The notes: generated by a model not told the origin, from the sequence alone. Shown: positions 9,001 to 18,907, counted from the stretch's first letter. The stretch is DNA of 64,000 nucleotides from Cyclobacterium sp. 1_MG-2023 (GCF_030546805.1 NZ_JAUOPC010000006.1:186001-250000), one strand, 5' to 3'. Program-made: numbers and translations.

Positions 9001-10575
9001 GGAAGAGTAAGACATTCTACTCCTGGAGTAGGATTGATTTCACCTCCACCTCACCACGATATTTATTCAATTGAGGATTTGGCTCAGTTGATTTATGACC
9101 TTAAAAATGCCAATAGAAAAGCAAGAATAAACGTAAAACTAGTATCTCAGGCAGGTGTAGGAACCGTAGCTGCCGGGGTGGCCAAAGCACAATCAGATGT
9201 AATCCTTATCTCAGGAGCAGATGGTGGAACAGGAGCCTCTCCACTCAGCTCAATCCGACACGCCGGGTTACCATGGGAGCTGGGCTTGTCTGAAGCCCAC
9301 CAAACCTTGGTGATCAACAACCTCCGCAGCAGGGTAACCTTGCAAACGGATGGTCAGTTGAGAACTGGTAGAGATTTGGCCATTGCCACTTTACTCGGTG
9401 CTGAAGAATGGGGTATTTCTACCGGAGCTTTGGTTGTAGAAGGATGTATCATGATGAGAAAATGCCACCTGAACACCTGTCCGGTTGGTATTGCCACACA
9501 AAATGCTGAATTAAGGAAGCTGTTTACCGGTGACCCTGACCATGTGGTTAACTTCTTCACCTTCTTGGCTCAAGACCTAAGAGAGATTATGGCTTCTTTA
9601 GGTTTCAGGACAGTAAATGAAATGGTAGGACAAAGCAACATCTTGAAAGAGGCCACCGGTCAAATGAACCACTGGAAATGGGATAAACTTGACCTAAGCC
9701 CTATTTTCCATAAAGTTGAGGTACCTGACCATGTGGGAATTTACAAGCAAATAGATCAGGATTTCAGACTGAAAAAAGTACTTGACAGAAAACTCATAGA
9801 AGCAGCTACTCCGGCCTTGGAGCAAGCCAACAAAGTGAAAGGTACCTTTGATATCATCAATGTGGACCGATCTGTGGGCGCGATGCTTTCTAACGAAGTG
9901 TCTAAGTTCTTCGGAAGTCCAGGGTTGCCTGACAATACCATCCACTTTAAGTTCAAGGGATCTGCCGGACAAACCTTTGGAGCATTTTTGACCAAAGGAA
10001 TTACCTTTGAATTGGAAGGTGAAGCCAATGATTATTTCGGTAAAGGACTCTCCGGTGGTAAACTGGTTGTGTACCCGAATAGGAATGCAGATTTCGTAGC
10101 TGAAGACAATATCATTATCGGAAATGTAGCCTTTTATGGCGCTACTTCCGGTCAATCATTTATTAAAGGTAAAGCCGGAGAACGTTTCTGTGTAAGAAAC
10201 TCCGGAGTGGAAGCTGTGGTTGAAGGTATTGGAGACCATGGATGTGAATACATGACTGGAGGTCTGGTGATCATTCTTGGAGAAATAGGAAGAAACTTTG
10301 CTGCCGGTATGAGTGGTGGAATAGCCTATATTTTCAAAGAAAACCTTGGCAATATCAATAAAGAAATGGTAGACATTGATCCACTTAATGAGGATGATTA
10401 TGCCACCATCAAAACTTCTTTACAGAGCCATATAGATTTCACTTCCAGTAACACAGCAAATAGATTACTTGAAGATTGGGAAGCCGGAAAAGAACGGTTT
10501 ATAAAAGTAATTCCTAAGGATTACAAAGAAGTATTGAGAAAAAGAGCATTAGAAAATTCTAAAACATTAGTATAA
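6082..10575 (+). CDS. gltB: Glutamate synthase (NADPH) large subunit
   Basis: Converts glutamine plus 2-oxoglutarate to two glutamates for ammonia assimilation. 1497 residues, full length. Order: class II glutamine amidotransferase domain with nucleophile Cys15 (FEHDACGIGAV), so a 14-residue propeptide is probably removed; central linking domain; FMN-binding synthase domain (PGEGGQLPGHKV, SGADGGTGASP); 3Fe-4S cluster cysteines Cys1122, Cys1128 and Cys1133 in CIMMRKCHLNTCPVG; and the C-terminal beta-helix (FKGSAGQTFGAFL). gltD begins one base after the stop codon, so the two subunits are co-expressed. Confidence 0.98.
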   Translation: MNQGLYRSQFEHDACGIGAVVNVKGHKSHETISDALLMLSNMEHRGGRGSDPKTGDGAGVLIQLPHTFLKEVTQRLGFGLPEEGCYGVGMVFFPNNKQLYKKCKSNLNKIINELGFKLIGYRSVPTDDTVPGSGALEVMPTIEQVFVEHKDNLSGIDLERKLYILRNYSTRIINSTIPGVNSAFYFASFSSQTVIYKGQLRTDQVLTFYKDLQNNKLKSAIALVHSRFSTNTFPNWRLAQPFRFLSHNGEINTIRGNLNKMRSKETLMKSMHFTDEELEMLMPITNAKNSDSANLDSMVELLALSGRSLPHVMMMLVPEAWQDNKTMDKKKKAFYKFHASLVEPWDGPAALLFTDGKSLGATLDRNGLRPLRYFVTSDDRLILSSEAGALPIRESTIIEKGRISPGRMLLADLEKGKVSFDEEVKNEVVNRKPYDAWIKKERLKLRMIPAPTTLSLPYSTENIKKKQTIFGYSQEDLKVILSPMGDTAYEPIGSMGADTPLAVLSKQSQHISNYFKQLFAQVSNPPIDPIRERLVMSLFTRIGESYNILDESPKHTRQIHISQPVLLNEDLEKLRNLEDKGYHSATLKAHFEADGKPGRLLEALNKLCQAAEKAIGEGKNILIISDRDSQKDTAPIPSLLAVGAVHHHLVNQKLRTKAGLVIEAGDIRETHHFATAIGYGASAINPYLALETLLSLNENDMLSKKIPQKKLFENYKAAIGKGLLKVLSKMGISTLQSYQSAQIFEAVGLGAEVIDRCFKGTVSRISGVSFDELADEVLVRHHAAYKTKSPLLEAGGIYQWKRRGEKHLFNPETIHLLQKSTKLGDYELYKKFAQKINDQTKDALTLRGLLEFKKRISVPLDEVEPVESIMKRFATGAMSFGSISHEAHSTLAIAMNRIGAKSNSGEGGEDEIRFERKENGDWERSAIKQVASGRFGVTSNYLTNAAEIQIKMAQGAKPGEGGQLPGHKVDDWIGRVRHSTPGVGLISPPPHHDIYSIEDLAQLIYDLKNANRKARINVKLVSQAGVGTVAAGVAKAQSDVILISGADGGTGASPLSSIRHAGLPWELGLSEAHQTLVINNLRSRVTLQTDGQLRTGRDLAIATLLGAEEWGISTGALVVEGCIMMRKCHLNTCPVGIATQNAELRKLFTGDPDHVVNFFTFLAQDLREIMASLGFRTVNEMVGQSNILKEATGQMNHWKWDKLDLSPIFHKVEVPDHVGIYKQIDQDFRLKKVLDRKLIEAATPALEQANKVKGTFDIINVDRSVGAMLSNEVSKFFGSPGLPDNTIHFKFKGSAGQTFGAFLTKGITFELEGEANDYFGKGLSGGKLVVYPNRNADFVAEDNIIIGNVAFYGATSGQSFIKGKAGERFCVRNSGVEAVVEGIGDHGCEYMTGGLVIILGEIGRNFAAGMSGGIAYIFKENLGNINKEMVDIDPLNEDDYATIKTSLQSHIDFTSSNTANRLLEDWEAGKERFIKVIPKDYKEVLRKRALENSKTLV

Positions 10576-10576
10576 G

Positions 10577-12049
10577 ATGGCGGATAAAGAAGGTTTCTTA
10601 AAATATAAAAGACAACTACCTGGATCCAGATCACCTGAAGAAAGGAAAAAGGATTACAAGGAAATATACAAGCCTTTGGAATCCAAAGTGCTTAACGAGC
10701 AAGCCGCAAGGTGTATGGATTGTGGCGTTCCTTTTTGTCACAATGGTTGTCCCCTAGGAAATGTCATCCCGGACTTTAATGATGCCGTATACCATAAAGA
10801 ATGGGAACTGGCTTATCAAATACTCCGCGGAACAAATAACTTTCCGGAGTTTACCGGAAGGATTTGCCCTGCACCATGTGAGGCAAGTTGTGTATTGGGT
10901 ATCAATAAAGATCCTGTTGCAATTGAATTGATCGAAAAAAGCATTGCGGAAAAAGCTTACGAGCTAAACCTTGTAAAGCCAAACATACCTGAAGAAAGAA
11001 CCGGAAAAAAAGTAGCCGTAATAGGCTCCGGACCTTCTGGTCTTGCTGCAGCAGATCAAATAAACCAAGCAGGTCATGAGGTAACAGTCTTTGAAAAAGA
11101 CAAAGAAGTAGGTGGCCTTTTAAGATATGGTATTCCTGATTTCAAATTGGAGAAATGGGTGATTGACCGCAGGGTTGATGTGATGAATGAAGAAGGAGTA
11201 ATCTTCAGCAAAGACACTGAAGTAGGCTTTAATATCAAGGCTGAAAATATTCTTCAGAATTTTGACGCTGTAGTGCTTACTACGGGTGCACAACACCCCA
11301 GAGACCTGAAAATCAATAACCGTGATGCCAAAGGGGTACATTTTGCTATGGAGTTTCTTGGCAGACAAAACAAAGTGATTTCAGGGGAGTTGGAAAGCAA
11401 TCCTATTCACGCCAAGGACAAGCATGTCATAGTAATTGGTGGAGGAGATACCGGAAGTGACTGTATTGGTACTTCCAATCGTCATGGAGCAGCGTCTATA
11501 ACTCAACTCGAGTTATTGCCTAAGCCACCTCAAAGCAGAAAAACCCTTAACCCTTGGCCTGAGTGGCCAATGACATTGAGAACATCTAGTTCTCATGAAG
11601 AAGGTGCCGAAAGGGTATGGTCCGTACTTACCAAAGAGTTTACCAAAGACGAAAATGGAAATGTTACTGGACTAACTGTCGTAGACATTGAATGGAAAGA
11701 GGAAAATGGCAGAATGCAGTTTTTCGAAATCGAAGGAACAGAAAGAACACTTCCTTGTGACTTAGCATTTTTAGCTATCGGTTACTTGGGGCCAAAAGCC
11801 GGACTCCTAGAGGCTTTCGGTGTAGAGTTTTTGGAAAACGGACTGCCAAAGTCTAAAAATTACCAAAGCTCAGTTCCTAAAGTATTTCTTGCTGGAGATA
11901 TGAGAAGAGGTCAATCTTTGGTTGTATGGGCTATCGCTGAAGGCCGTGAATGTGCGGTAGAAGTTGATAAGTTCTTGCAAGGAGAGTCCAGTCTCGCCAG
12001 GAGAGATCAATCCTTTTACTCTTATGAAGAAGAAGTGACACAGAGCTAA
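10577..12049 (+). CDS. gltD: Glutamate synthase small subunit
   Basis: 490-residue beta subunit that passes electrons from NAD(P)H to GltB. The N-terminal cysteine clusters (CMDCGVPFCHNGCPLG and CPAPCEASCVLG) bind 4Fe-4S clusters. The first Rossmann motif VAVIGSGPSGLAAA binds FAD and the second VIVIGGGDTGSDC binds the nicotinamide cofactor. Directly coupled to gltB with a one-base gap and followed by a strong terminator, so gltBD forms a two-gene operon. Confidence 0.97.
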   Translation: MADKEGFLKYKRQLPGSRSPEERKKDYKEIYKPLESKVLNEQAARCMDCGVPFCHNGCPLGNVIPDFNDAVYHKEWELAYQILRGTNNFPEFTGRICPAPCEASCVLGINKDPVAIELIEKSIAEKAYELNLVKPNIPEERTGKKVAVIGSGPSGLAAADQINQAGHEVTVFEKDKEVGGLLRYGIPDFKLEKWVIDRRVDVMNEEGVIFSKDTEVGFNIKAENILQNFDAVVLTTGAQHPRDLKINNRDAKGVHFAMEFLGRQNKVISGELESNPIHAKDKHVIVIGGGDTGSDCIGTSNRHGAASITQLELLPKPPQSRKTLNPWPEWPMTLRTSSSHEEGAERVWSVLTKEFTKDENGNVTGLTVVDIEWKEENGRMQFFEIEGTERTLPCDLAFLAIGYLGPKAGLLEAFGVEFLENGLPKSKNYQSSVPKVFLAGDMRRGQSLVVWAIAEGRECAVEVDKFLQGESSLARRDQSFYSYEEEVTQS

Positions 12050-12074
12050 TTTCGCTCAGTCACCTAATATACTT

Positions 12075-12106
12075 AAGGCAATCCAAATTGGATTGCCTTT
12101 TTTATT
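12075..12106 (+). terminator. Rho-independent terminator of gltBD
   Basis: A 10-bp perfect stem (AAGGCAATCC / GGATTGCCTT) with loop AAATT, followed by a T run, 26 bases after the gltD stop codon. Confidence 0.92.
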
Positions 12107-12198
12107 GATCATTTTTTTGGACAAAATATATCGTATGGCTGCTCTCCTGCAGGCTTAGGCTTATTCGGGGCCAAATCATTTTCACAAAGGTGAATAAA

Positions 12199-12360
12199 CT
12201 ACATTTTTTTATCCATCCTTTTTACGATTTCTCTAAGTAATTCATTTTGCTCTGTTTTTAAAACAATGAATTTATTGACCCAGCTATAGACCAAATAACA
12301 CAACAATCCAAGGATCAATAGGTAGAATACAAAGTAAAGAATTGGAAACAGTATAGACAT
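12199..12360 (-). CDS. Putative 53-aa single-pass membrane microprotein
   Basis: An uninterrupted frame of 53 codons from ATG (12358-12360) to TAG (12199-12201). The product begins MSILFPILYFVFYLLILGLL: one strongly hydrophobic helix (about residues 3-26), followed by a charged amphipathic segment (KTEQNELLREIVKRMDKKM). Membrane helix plus charged tail is a plausible microprotein design and the composition is unlike random frame. It points toward the gltBD terminator. No family recognised; no recognisable promoter. Confidence 0.55.
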   Translation of the reverse strand: MSILFPILYFVFYLLILGLLCYLVYSWVNKFIVLKTEQNELLREIVKRMDKKM

Positions 12361-12693
12361 GGCTAATAAAAGTTTTAGTAGAACAAATAGTAAGAGCTTA
12401 AGAATAAACTCCTTCTTTTGCTAATATAATAAAATAAACAATTTAAATTACTTTTAGTTGATAATTTCAAAACCAAGCATTTAAGAAAATTGCTTTATTT
12501 TCATTTTATTCAATCACATCTTCTCCAAAGGAATTTTTGCCAACAGCTAAGGAATTTTAACCTATCATATAAACTATAAATATCAATAAGTTTGTAAGGT
12601 TGAATCAATAGCTTGCTTCAATGATAATGCTTCAACACAGTCTATATCTTCCACGGTATATTTCTGTTATTTGGATTTTAACCTTAACATATA
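12361..12693. other. Intergenic region, no gene seen
   Basis: AT-rich spacer between the minus-strand microprotein and the plus-strand hydrolase-OsmC gene. No convincing hairpin, repeat or complete promoter. TATATTTC near 12658 is one base off the -7 consensus for the downstream gene. Confidence 0.5.
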
Positions 12694-13905
12694 ATGAACA
12701 CAGATAGAATTAAAATAATAAACAAAAAGGGAAATGAATTGTCAACGTCGATCGATTTTCCTAACCATCAAAAACCCAAACAATTTGTTCTGTTTGCCCA
12801 TTGCTTTACCTGTACGAGCCAGCTCAATGCAGTAAGAAATATTGGGCAGGCCTTGAACAATAAGGGCATTGCTGTGGTCAGGTTTGATTTTACAGGCCTA
12901 GGAAAAAGTGGGGGAGACTTTGCCAATAGTCATTTTGAGGCCAATGTAGATGACTTATTGGTTGTCAACGATTATATCACCAAGCATTATCAAGCACCTG
13001 CGCTACTCATTGGTCATTCCCTTGGCGGGGCAGCAGCAATAGTGGCTGCGTCTAAATTAGACAATATAAAAGGTGTGGTGACCATTGGAACTCCTGCTGA
13101 TGTGCAGCATGTCACAAAACACTTTGAAGGGCAGGCAAAAAATCTGGCTACTGATGAAGAAGCTTCTGTTTTGATTGGTGGACGCGAATTTACCATTAGT
13201 GGAGAATTTATCAATGGATTCAAACAACACCATTTGCCGGCTACCATCGAAAATCTAAGAAAGCCGATTCTAATCATGCATTCCCCTGTAGATGAAATTG
13301 TATCGATCAACAATGCACATGAAATCTATCAAAAAGCAAAACATCCTAAAAGTTTTGTCTCCCTAGACAATGCCAATCATCTCCTAACTAAAAGTGAGGA
13401 TAGTATTTATGTGGGTGAACTGATTGGTTCATGGGCTTCCAAATATATAGACCTAAAACCCTTTGACAAACCCAACCCCAACAAGCATCAATTGGTGGGC
13501 CATTTAAATTTAAAAGAAGATAATTTCACCACCTATATCAACACTCAAAATCACGGAATTATTGCAGATGAACCCAAAAGTGTGGGAGGATTTGATTTTG
13601 GTATGGCCCCTTTTGAGTTGGTATCCGCAGGTTTGGCAGCCTGTACAGGAATGACCCTAAAACTGTATGCAGAACGTAAAAAATGGGATCTCCAAGAGGT
13701 TTACACTTATGTTAACCACAGTAAAGAAATGATTGAAGGTGAGAATAAAGATGTTTTTGCAAAGTCCATAGAGTTAGTCGGCAACTTGGACACGAAACAA
13801 AAAGAAAGGTTAAGGGTTATTGCAGCCAAATGCCCTGTACATAAAACTTTACAACAGTCATCTACAATTAAAACCGAAATAAAGGGAGAGCCAAATAAAA
13901 AATAA
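12694..13905 (+). CDS. Alpha/beta hydrolase-OsmC fusion protein
   Basis: 403 residues with two domains. Residues about 10-255 form an alpha/beta hydrolase with nucleophile elbow GHSLGG (Ser109), acid Asp200 in HSPVDEIVS and His229 in NANHLL. Residues about 275-400 form an OsmC/Ohr-like domain with its two conserved cysteines, Cys317 (GLAACTGMTL) and Cys380 (AAKCPVHKTL), which in the family reduce organic peroxides. The fusion is a known bifunctional family; the hydrolase may release a substrate for the peroxidase domain, but that link is inference. The neighbouring msrA also repairs oxidative damage, which fits a stress-defence pair. Confidence 0.9.
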   Translation: MNTDRIKIINKKGNELSTSIDFPNHQKPKQFVLFAHCFTCTSQLNAVRNIGQALNNKGIAVVRFDFTGLGKSGGDFANSHFEANVDDLLVVNDYITKHYQAPALLIGHSLGGAAAIVAASKLDNIKGVVTIGTPADVQHVTKHFEGQAKNLATDEEASVLIGGREFTISGEFINGFKQHHLPATIENLRKPILIMHSPVDEIVSINNAHEIYQKAKHPKSFVSLDNANHLLTKSEDSIYVGELIGSWASKYIDLKPFDKPNPNKHQLVGHLNLKEDNFTTYINTQNHGIIADEPKSVGGFDFGMAPFELVSAGLAACTGMTLKLYAERKKWDLQEVYTYVNHSKEMIEGENKDVFAKSIELVGNLDTKQKERLRVIAAKCPVHKTLQQSSTIKTEIKGEPNKK

Positions 13906-14052
13906 CCAAACCCGGAGGGTATGAATGGGAATAATGTTAAAAAAATCGCACAAAAATTGCGGGAAATACGTTGAGCCTTCATAAGGCAAAAAGGAATTAC
14001 CCTTTGGTTGATATATGAAAAGCATCAAAAAAAAAATAAAATAAGGAGCAAA

Positions 14053-14550
14053 ATGGGAAAACTTAAAAAGGCCTATTTGGCCGGAGGTTGCTTTTGGGGC
14101 ATGGAAGACCTATTCCGGACCCAAGAAGGGATAAAAGATACAGAGGTTGGCTATCTTGGCGGAGAAAATAAAAACCCTACCTATAGAAATCATCCCGGTC
14201 ATGCAGAAGGTATAGAGATCACTTATGATCCTGAGGAAACTTCATTCACCGCTTTATTGGACTATTTCTTTCGGATCCACAATCCTACGACCCTAGACCG
14301 GCAAGGAAATGACATGGGGTCGAGTTATCGATCAGCCATTTTTTTTCAAAACGAAGCAGAGAAAAAAGAAGCTGAAGAAATGATAATAATTGTCAACGAT
14401 TCCCAAAAATGGGATGCTAAGGTTGTCACGAGCCTAGAACCTTTCGAAGAATTTTGGCCGGCAGAACCGGAGCACCAAGATTACCTATTGAGGTATCCCA
14501 ATGGCTATACTTGCCATTTTGAAAGGTTTGAAGAAAGCTACCTGAAATAA
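14053..14550 (+). CDS. msrA: Peptide-methionine (S)-S-oxide reductase MsrA
   Basis: Reduces methionine sulfoxide in proteins. The family signature [11 protein letters not shown] sits at the N-terminus with the catalytic Cys, and [12 protein letters not shown] plus the C-terminal [16 protein letters not shown] are typical. The chosen ATG (14053) has a good Shine-Dalgarno (AAGGAG, 8 bases upstream); the frame is open up to 14008, but that adds a lysine-rich stretch outside the family. Product 165 residues. It follows the OsmC fusion by 147 bases. Confidence 0.95.
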   Translation: MGKLKKAYLAGGCFWGMEDLFRTQEGIKDTEVGYLGGENKNPTYRNHPGHAEGIEITYDPEETSFTALLDYFFRIHNPTTLDRQGNDMGSSYRSAIFFQNEAEKKEAEEMIIIVNDSQKWDAKVVTSLEPFEEFWPAEPEHQDYLLRYPNGYTCHFERFEESYLK

Positions 14551-14561
14551 TTACTTAGGGG

Positions 14562-14594
14562 AAACATGCCAACTTGTGCTTGGCATGTTTTTTT
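14562..14594 (+). terminator. Rho-independent terminator of msrA
   Basis: An 11-bp stem (AAACATGCCAA / TTGGCATGTTT) around a short loop, followed by a T run, 11 bases after the msrA stop. Confidence 0.9.
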
Positions 14595-14737
14595 GTAGGC
14601 GTATAACGCCGATATGTTTATATGGAAAAAATAAATGAGGTTTGATTTTAATTATTTGTAAAGCAAGTTCCAGCAGTTGTTGCTCTATTCAAGAATAGGG
14701 CAGTAAATCGTGGTAAAATAGTGGTTTTCCTGGTCTC

Positions 14738-16531
14738 CTATTCAATTGGTTTGGGTATGGTGAAATAAAAATCACTTCCCTTCTCGATTTCAGATTTAAC
14801 CCATATTTTCCCACCATGCAACGCTACAATTTTCATGCAATGTGCAAGGCCAATGCCTGTTCCCTTATAATTGTTCATTGGATTTAATCGCTGGAATATA
14901 ACGAAAATTTTATCTTGATATTCCTCGGAAATACCTATACCATTATCTGAAACACAAAACATCCAAGAGTCTTTCTGTTCCTCAGCAAACACTTTAATTT
15001 TAGGAGTCACATTTGGTAGTCGAAACTTAATTGCATTGGATAGAAGGTTTTGAAACAAGAGCCTAATTTCAATGGCATAACCTTTAATAATAGGCAGCCT
15101 TTCCACCTGGATACTAGTGCCGGTTTCTTCTATCAAAGAGTTTAAGTCTTTTTGAATCTCTTCCAATACTGCGTTACAATCAATCGTTTTTTGTTCAGTA
15201 TTGGCTCCGATTCGGGAATACTCTAATAATCCTTTTATTAATTCACTCATCCTACTTGTAGCATCCATAATAAAGGACATGCACTTTTTCCCTGTCTCCC
15301 CAAGTTCTTGGCTATGGTCTCGTTCCAATAGACCGGTGAAATTCATTACTGTGCGCAAAGGCTCTTGCAGGTCATGAGAAGCAATATAGGCGAATTGCTC
15401 TAACTCCTTGTTTTTATTCTGTAATTGTTGATTAAAAACTTCCAGAGATTTTTCTACTTTCTTTCTTTCAGTGATGTCGCGTATGGCAGCACTGACAAGC
15501 ACACCCTCCTCTGTTTCCAATGGGCTTAAGGATATTTCAAGGGGAAATTCTTCCCCATTTTTTCTCAAACCTAAAAGTTCTAGGCCGGCACCCATTGGTC
15601 GCATTTTAGGATGCGCAAAAAAATTGTCTCTATGCCCAGGATGGGCTTTATGAAACCGGCTTGGAAGCAATACTTCTACCTTTTTGCCTACCAACTCTGT
15701 ACGCTTATACCCGAATATATTTTCTGTTTGTTCATTGATCAAATGAATTTCACCCTCTTTACCAACAATAACCATTGCGTCAGGGGCACTTTCCAACAAA
15801 CCTTTAAATTTATTCTCCGCTTTTTTACGATCTGTAATGTCCCTAATGGCTGCAGAGATAAAAACGTCTGTTCCTGTATTTAAAGGACTTAATGATATTT
15901 CAACGGGAAAATTCTTTCCGGATTTGTCTTTACCAAACAACTCCATCCCTTTCCCCATATTCCTAACTTTTGGTGTTGAAGCATATCTGCGGCGATGGTC
16001 ACTATGGTGTTTTACAAATTCATCAGGGATCAAAAGTTCTACCTCCTTACCTAAAAGCTCCTCCTTTTTGTATCCAAAAAGCCTTTCCGTTTGGGCATTT
16101 ATTAACACAATTTGCCCCGACATATTGACAACCACCATGGCATCCGGAGCTGTTTCAATTAAAGCTTGGGCTTTGCTTGTAGCTTTTTCATATTGGCTTA
16201 TTAATCTAATAATGCTTGATACACCTATAATCTTACCCTTCTCATTATTTATGGGTGAATATTGTACTGAAACCGCCTGGCTTAGGCCCTCTTTATTACA
16301 GCAATCAGTACGCAATGGGCTTACAGATTCTTTGAACAGTAAGGCTTCTACCAAATTATCAAATTCAGACGAATGGAGGTTTTCAAAAAGCTCGGTGTAT
16401 TTTTTTCCAATTAATTCCGCTTCACTATACCCAAACAAGTCACATGCTGCCCTGTTGCAATAATCTATCTCCCAGGATAAACTTAATCCAAAAATAGCAT
16501 CATTCGAACTGTTGAGAATATATTTATCCAT
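14738..16531 (-). CDS. Soluble triple-PAS sensor histidine kinase
   Basis: 597 residues without a membrane segment or signal peptide, so a cytoplasmic sensor. Three PAS domains (about 1-115, 118-238, 242-358); the second and third are close copies (for example both carry EISLSPL and SAAIRDIT). The HisKA domain has the phospho-acceptor His386 in [12 protein letters not shown]. The ATPase domain shows an N box (LLSNAIKF, Asn499), G1 DNGIGIS (529-535) and G2 GTGIGLA (557-563). No response regulator is adjacent, so it is an orphan kinase. The ligand is unknown; no heme- or flavin-specific residue pattern is obvious. Confidence 0.93.
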   Translation of the reverse strand: MDKYILNSSNDAIFGLSLSWEIDYCNRAACDLFGYSEAELIGKKYTELFENLHSSEFDNLVEALLFKESVSPLRTDCCNKEGLSQAVSVQYSPINNEKGKIIGVSSIIRLISQYEKATSKAQALIETAPDAMVVVNMSGQIVLINAQTERLFGYKKEELLGKEVELLIPDEFVKHHSDHRRRYASTPKVRNMGKGMELFGKDKSGKNFPVEISLSPLNTGTDVFISAAIRDITDRKKAENKFKGLLESAPDAMVIVGKEGEIHLINEQTENIFGYKRTELVGKKVEVLLPSRFHKAHPGHRDNFFAHPKMRPMGAGLELLGLRKNGEEFPLEISLSPLETEEGVLVSAAIRDITERKKVEKSLEVFNQQLQNKNKELEQFAYIASHDLQEPLRTVMNFTGLLERDHSQELGETGKKCMSFIMDATSRMSELIKGLLEYSRIGANTEQKTIDCNAVLEEIQKDLNSLIEETGTSIQVERLPIIKGYAIEIRLLFQNLLSNAIKFRLPNVTPKIKVFAEEQKDSWMFCVSDNGIGISEEYQDKIFVIFQRLNPMNNYKGTGIGLAHCMKIVALHGGKIWVKSEIEKGSDFYFTIPKPIE

Positions 16532-17017
16532 TAGGGTACATTGTTTGAAAATTTAAAATATCAGCCGTAATTAAATCAAAACCAAACTTCATACTGAAAA
16601 TTAACCCAAATAGCCATTCCTTACTGTCATTAGCGCCCTTTTCAGAAAGCATTAACATTTTAAAATTCAGAGAGCCGACCTAAAACAACATCCTAGTGTA
16701 GTTCCATATATATAATATGGCAAAAATTTTCTTATTAAATCAAGATGTCTATACAAAAAGAGACCAATTGCTAAATCCAGACTTATATAGCGCCTATTTT
16801 TATCAACCTATCGCTAATATATTGTTTATAGTAGAAATAAAAAAGTATTTATATATTAGGTGGTAAGAAATAAATTTAAGCAAAAGAATAAGCTGGTAAG
16901 CTTTGCCAACTCAAAGGCATAATCCTTTAAATTCTAACCATTTGCATAGCTTTCCCTGATTATAAAAACATCAAAATTTTTCTATAATTTAAATGCCTAA
17001 TAAGGCTTCTTGATCAA
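16532..17017. other. Intergenic region, no gene seen
   Basis: Very AT-rich spacer between two minus-strand genes. A 49-codon plus-strand frame starting near 16717 has no family features. No strong hairpin or promoter match recognised. Confidence 0.5.
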
Positions 17018-18907
17018 TTATTTTTTATTTCCCTTATCAAGTTTAACATTAAAATGGGGAACTTGATAATCTTTGGGAAGGTATTCAGCAGGAATAGTAC
17101 TCATGTTACCATCTCTTGCCGCCCTATAGTGTGGTGATAAAATTTCTATATCACTTTCATTGCATGCATCTTGGATATTTTGATGCAAACTAGAGTAAAT
17201 AAGTGCTTGTTTACTAGCCTCGCGGGTATAAGCGTTGATTTGATAGGCCACATAAAAATCCTCCAAACTCGTTTGTAAAACAAAAGGTTTGGGATCATCC
17301 ATTATCATGTCTGTTTTAGTGGCTGCCTCAATTAATACTTGATGGACCTTGGGCCAAGGGACATCATAGCCTATGGTTACCGTGGTATGGACCACCAATC
17401 CCTTATCCTTTGCCTCTATGCTATAATTTGTGGTGTTTTCTGTAAGTACCGATGAATTTGGAATGGTGATCACTTCATTTTTAATTGTTCGCACACGGGT
17501 GACTAGAAGGGTTTTCTCAATGATATCTCCAGTCACATTGTCAATTTTAATACGATCCCCTATTTTAAACGGTCGCATATAGGTAATCACCAAGCCTGCT
17601 ACCATATTGGCTATAGCTGATGAAGAGCCCAGTGAAAATAAAACACCTACAAAAACAGATACACCTTTAAAAATATCTGAATCAGACCCCGGTAAATGCG
17701 GAAAAATCAAGATAAACATAAAAGCATAAAGCAAAAATTGGACGATACTAAATGTAGGCATGGCCCAATCGGAATGGAAGCCGGACAATACCAGCTTCTC
17801 AGCCTCTATTTCTTTAAAGATATATTTCACAAACTTGATCACATATTTCATTACATAATAAGTCACCAAAATGGTGAAAAGATTGGGAAGGTAATTCCAT
17901 ATGGATAACAATAGACTTTTAAATGGAGCCCAAATGAGGTAAAAGAGGGTATTGGCCCAATCGCGTGAAAAAGGAAAAATGCTGAAAATGATGGGTAGTG
18001 TAATGTAAAGCAAAAGAAAATACACAAACCATTTCAAGAACTTTATTAAAAAATACAGAATTTGGGTTTCTTGATCCACACTCAAGAAGGTATAGTTCTT
18101 ATAGGACAAATCCTGTAGCAATTTATCTTTGTTGCTCTCAAATTTCAACAGAAGCTTGTCATAGCCTTTTGAAATCAAGCCTATGGCAAACCAAGCAATC
18201 ATTACCACAAGGATTACCAAACCAACCCTTGACAATAACTTTAACCAACTGTTTTCCTCCCTGCCTTCCTCAATAGCCCCTTTAATAATTTGAAGGGAAT
18301 TTTCAGCCAGTTCCTCTTTTGATTTCCCGGACCATAAGGCATCGTTTTCTGAAATACTGGCAATAATTAAATCCTTATAAATAAGGTCATATGTATCTTC
18401 TACTTTAGATATTCTAATAGAATCATCTATTAAAAAATCATCATCATAAAGCTGCTTGATTTTATTGGATACACTATTGGCCCTCTCTTTCGGAGAAACG
18501 GCCCCCATCTTGGAATAGATTAAAAAAAGCGTATCTTTCTTAACCCCTAAAACAGGGTACCCTTTGGCAGTAGCTCTTAAAGAATCAATTTGAGCTACCT
18601 TATTGGAAAGTCGCTTTTTTTCATTATCCTTGATCGCTTCCAGTTGTTGGATCAAATCAATTTTTTGAAGGTTATCAGTGGTTTTTAGTTCCAAAAGCTG
18701 TGCTTCAAGGGTAGCCTTTTTAAGGGAGTCCACCTTTCTTTCTAACTCCACAGCTGCCAACTTCCTATTAAACTCTTCCATGGCAGCATTATCAATTGAG
18801 TCCTTGTTTTGTAACAAAGTATCAATCTCCAGGTTTTGGCCAAGGGCGCTAAACACTAAGAAGCTATGGAAAAATAGCGATAATATGAATTGAGATAATT
18901 TCCCCAT
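17018..18907 (-). CDS. Large MscS-family mechanosensitive channel
   Basis: 629 residues. A signal peptide (about 1-23, ending SALGQ) is followed by a charged coiled-coil-like periplasmic region (about 35-100) and an alpha/beta-looking stretch to about 215. Several membrane segments follow (about 225-245, 290-312, 330-355, 390-412, 420-440). The pore helix and MscS beta domain read SLGSSSAIANMVAGLVITYM, then MRPFKIGDRIKIDNVTGDI and ITIPNSSVL. It protects against osmotic downshock or transports small solutes. It is longer than the 287-residue MscS at 41373. No operon partner is evident. Confidence 0.9.
   Translation of the reverse strand: MGKLSQFILSLFFHSFLVFSALGQNLEIDTLLQNKDSIDNAAMEEFNRKLAAVELERKVDSLKKATLEAQLLELKTTDNLQKIDLIQQLEAIKDNEKKRLSNKVAQIDSLRATAKGYPVLGVKKDTLFLIYSKMGAVSPKERANSVSNKIKQLYDDDFLIDDSIRISKVEDTYDLIYKDLIIASISENDALWSGKSKEELAENSLQIIKGAIEEGREENSWLKLLSRVGLVILVVMIAWFAIGLISKGYDKLLLKFESNKDKLLQDLSYKNYTFLSVDQETQILYFLIKFLKWFVYFLLLYITLPIIFSIFPFSRDWANTLFYLIWAPFKSLLLSIWNYLPNLFTILVTYYVMKYVIKFVKYIFKEIEAEKLVLSGFHSDWAMPTFSIVQFLLYAFMFILIFPHLPGSDSDIFKGVSVFVGVLFSLGSSSAIANMVAGLVITYMRPFKIGDRIKIDNVTGDIIEKTLLVTRVRTIKNEVITIPNSSVLTENTTNYSIEAKDKGLVVHTTVTIGYDVPWPKVHQVLIEAATKTDMIMDDPKPFVLQTSLEDFYVAYQINAYTREASKQALIYSSLHQNIQDACNESDIEILSPHYRAARDGNMSTIPAEYLPKDYQVPHFNVKLDKGNKK

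Noticed and set aside
9694-10155. Long antisense frame (153 codons) inside gltB
   Set aside because: Lies wholly opposite a highly conserved coding region, no RBS and no recognisable product.
14008-14052. Earlier MsrA start
   Set aside because: Adds a lysine-rich stretch not found in MsrA; the ATG at 14053 has a proper Shine-Dalgarno.
15471-16463. Plus-strand frames over the histidine kinase
   Set aside because: Mirror frames of the repeated PAS coding sequence.
16717-16866. 49-codon plus-strand frame in the histidine kinase/MscS gap
   Set aside because: No membrane, signal or family pattern; typical of AT-rich spacer.
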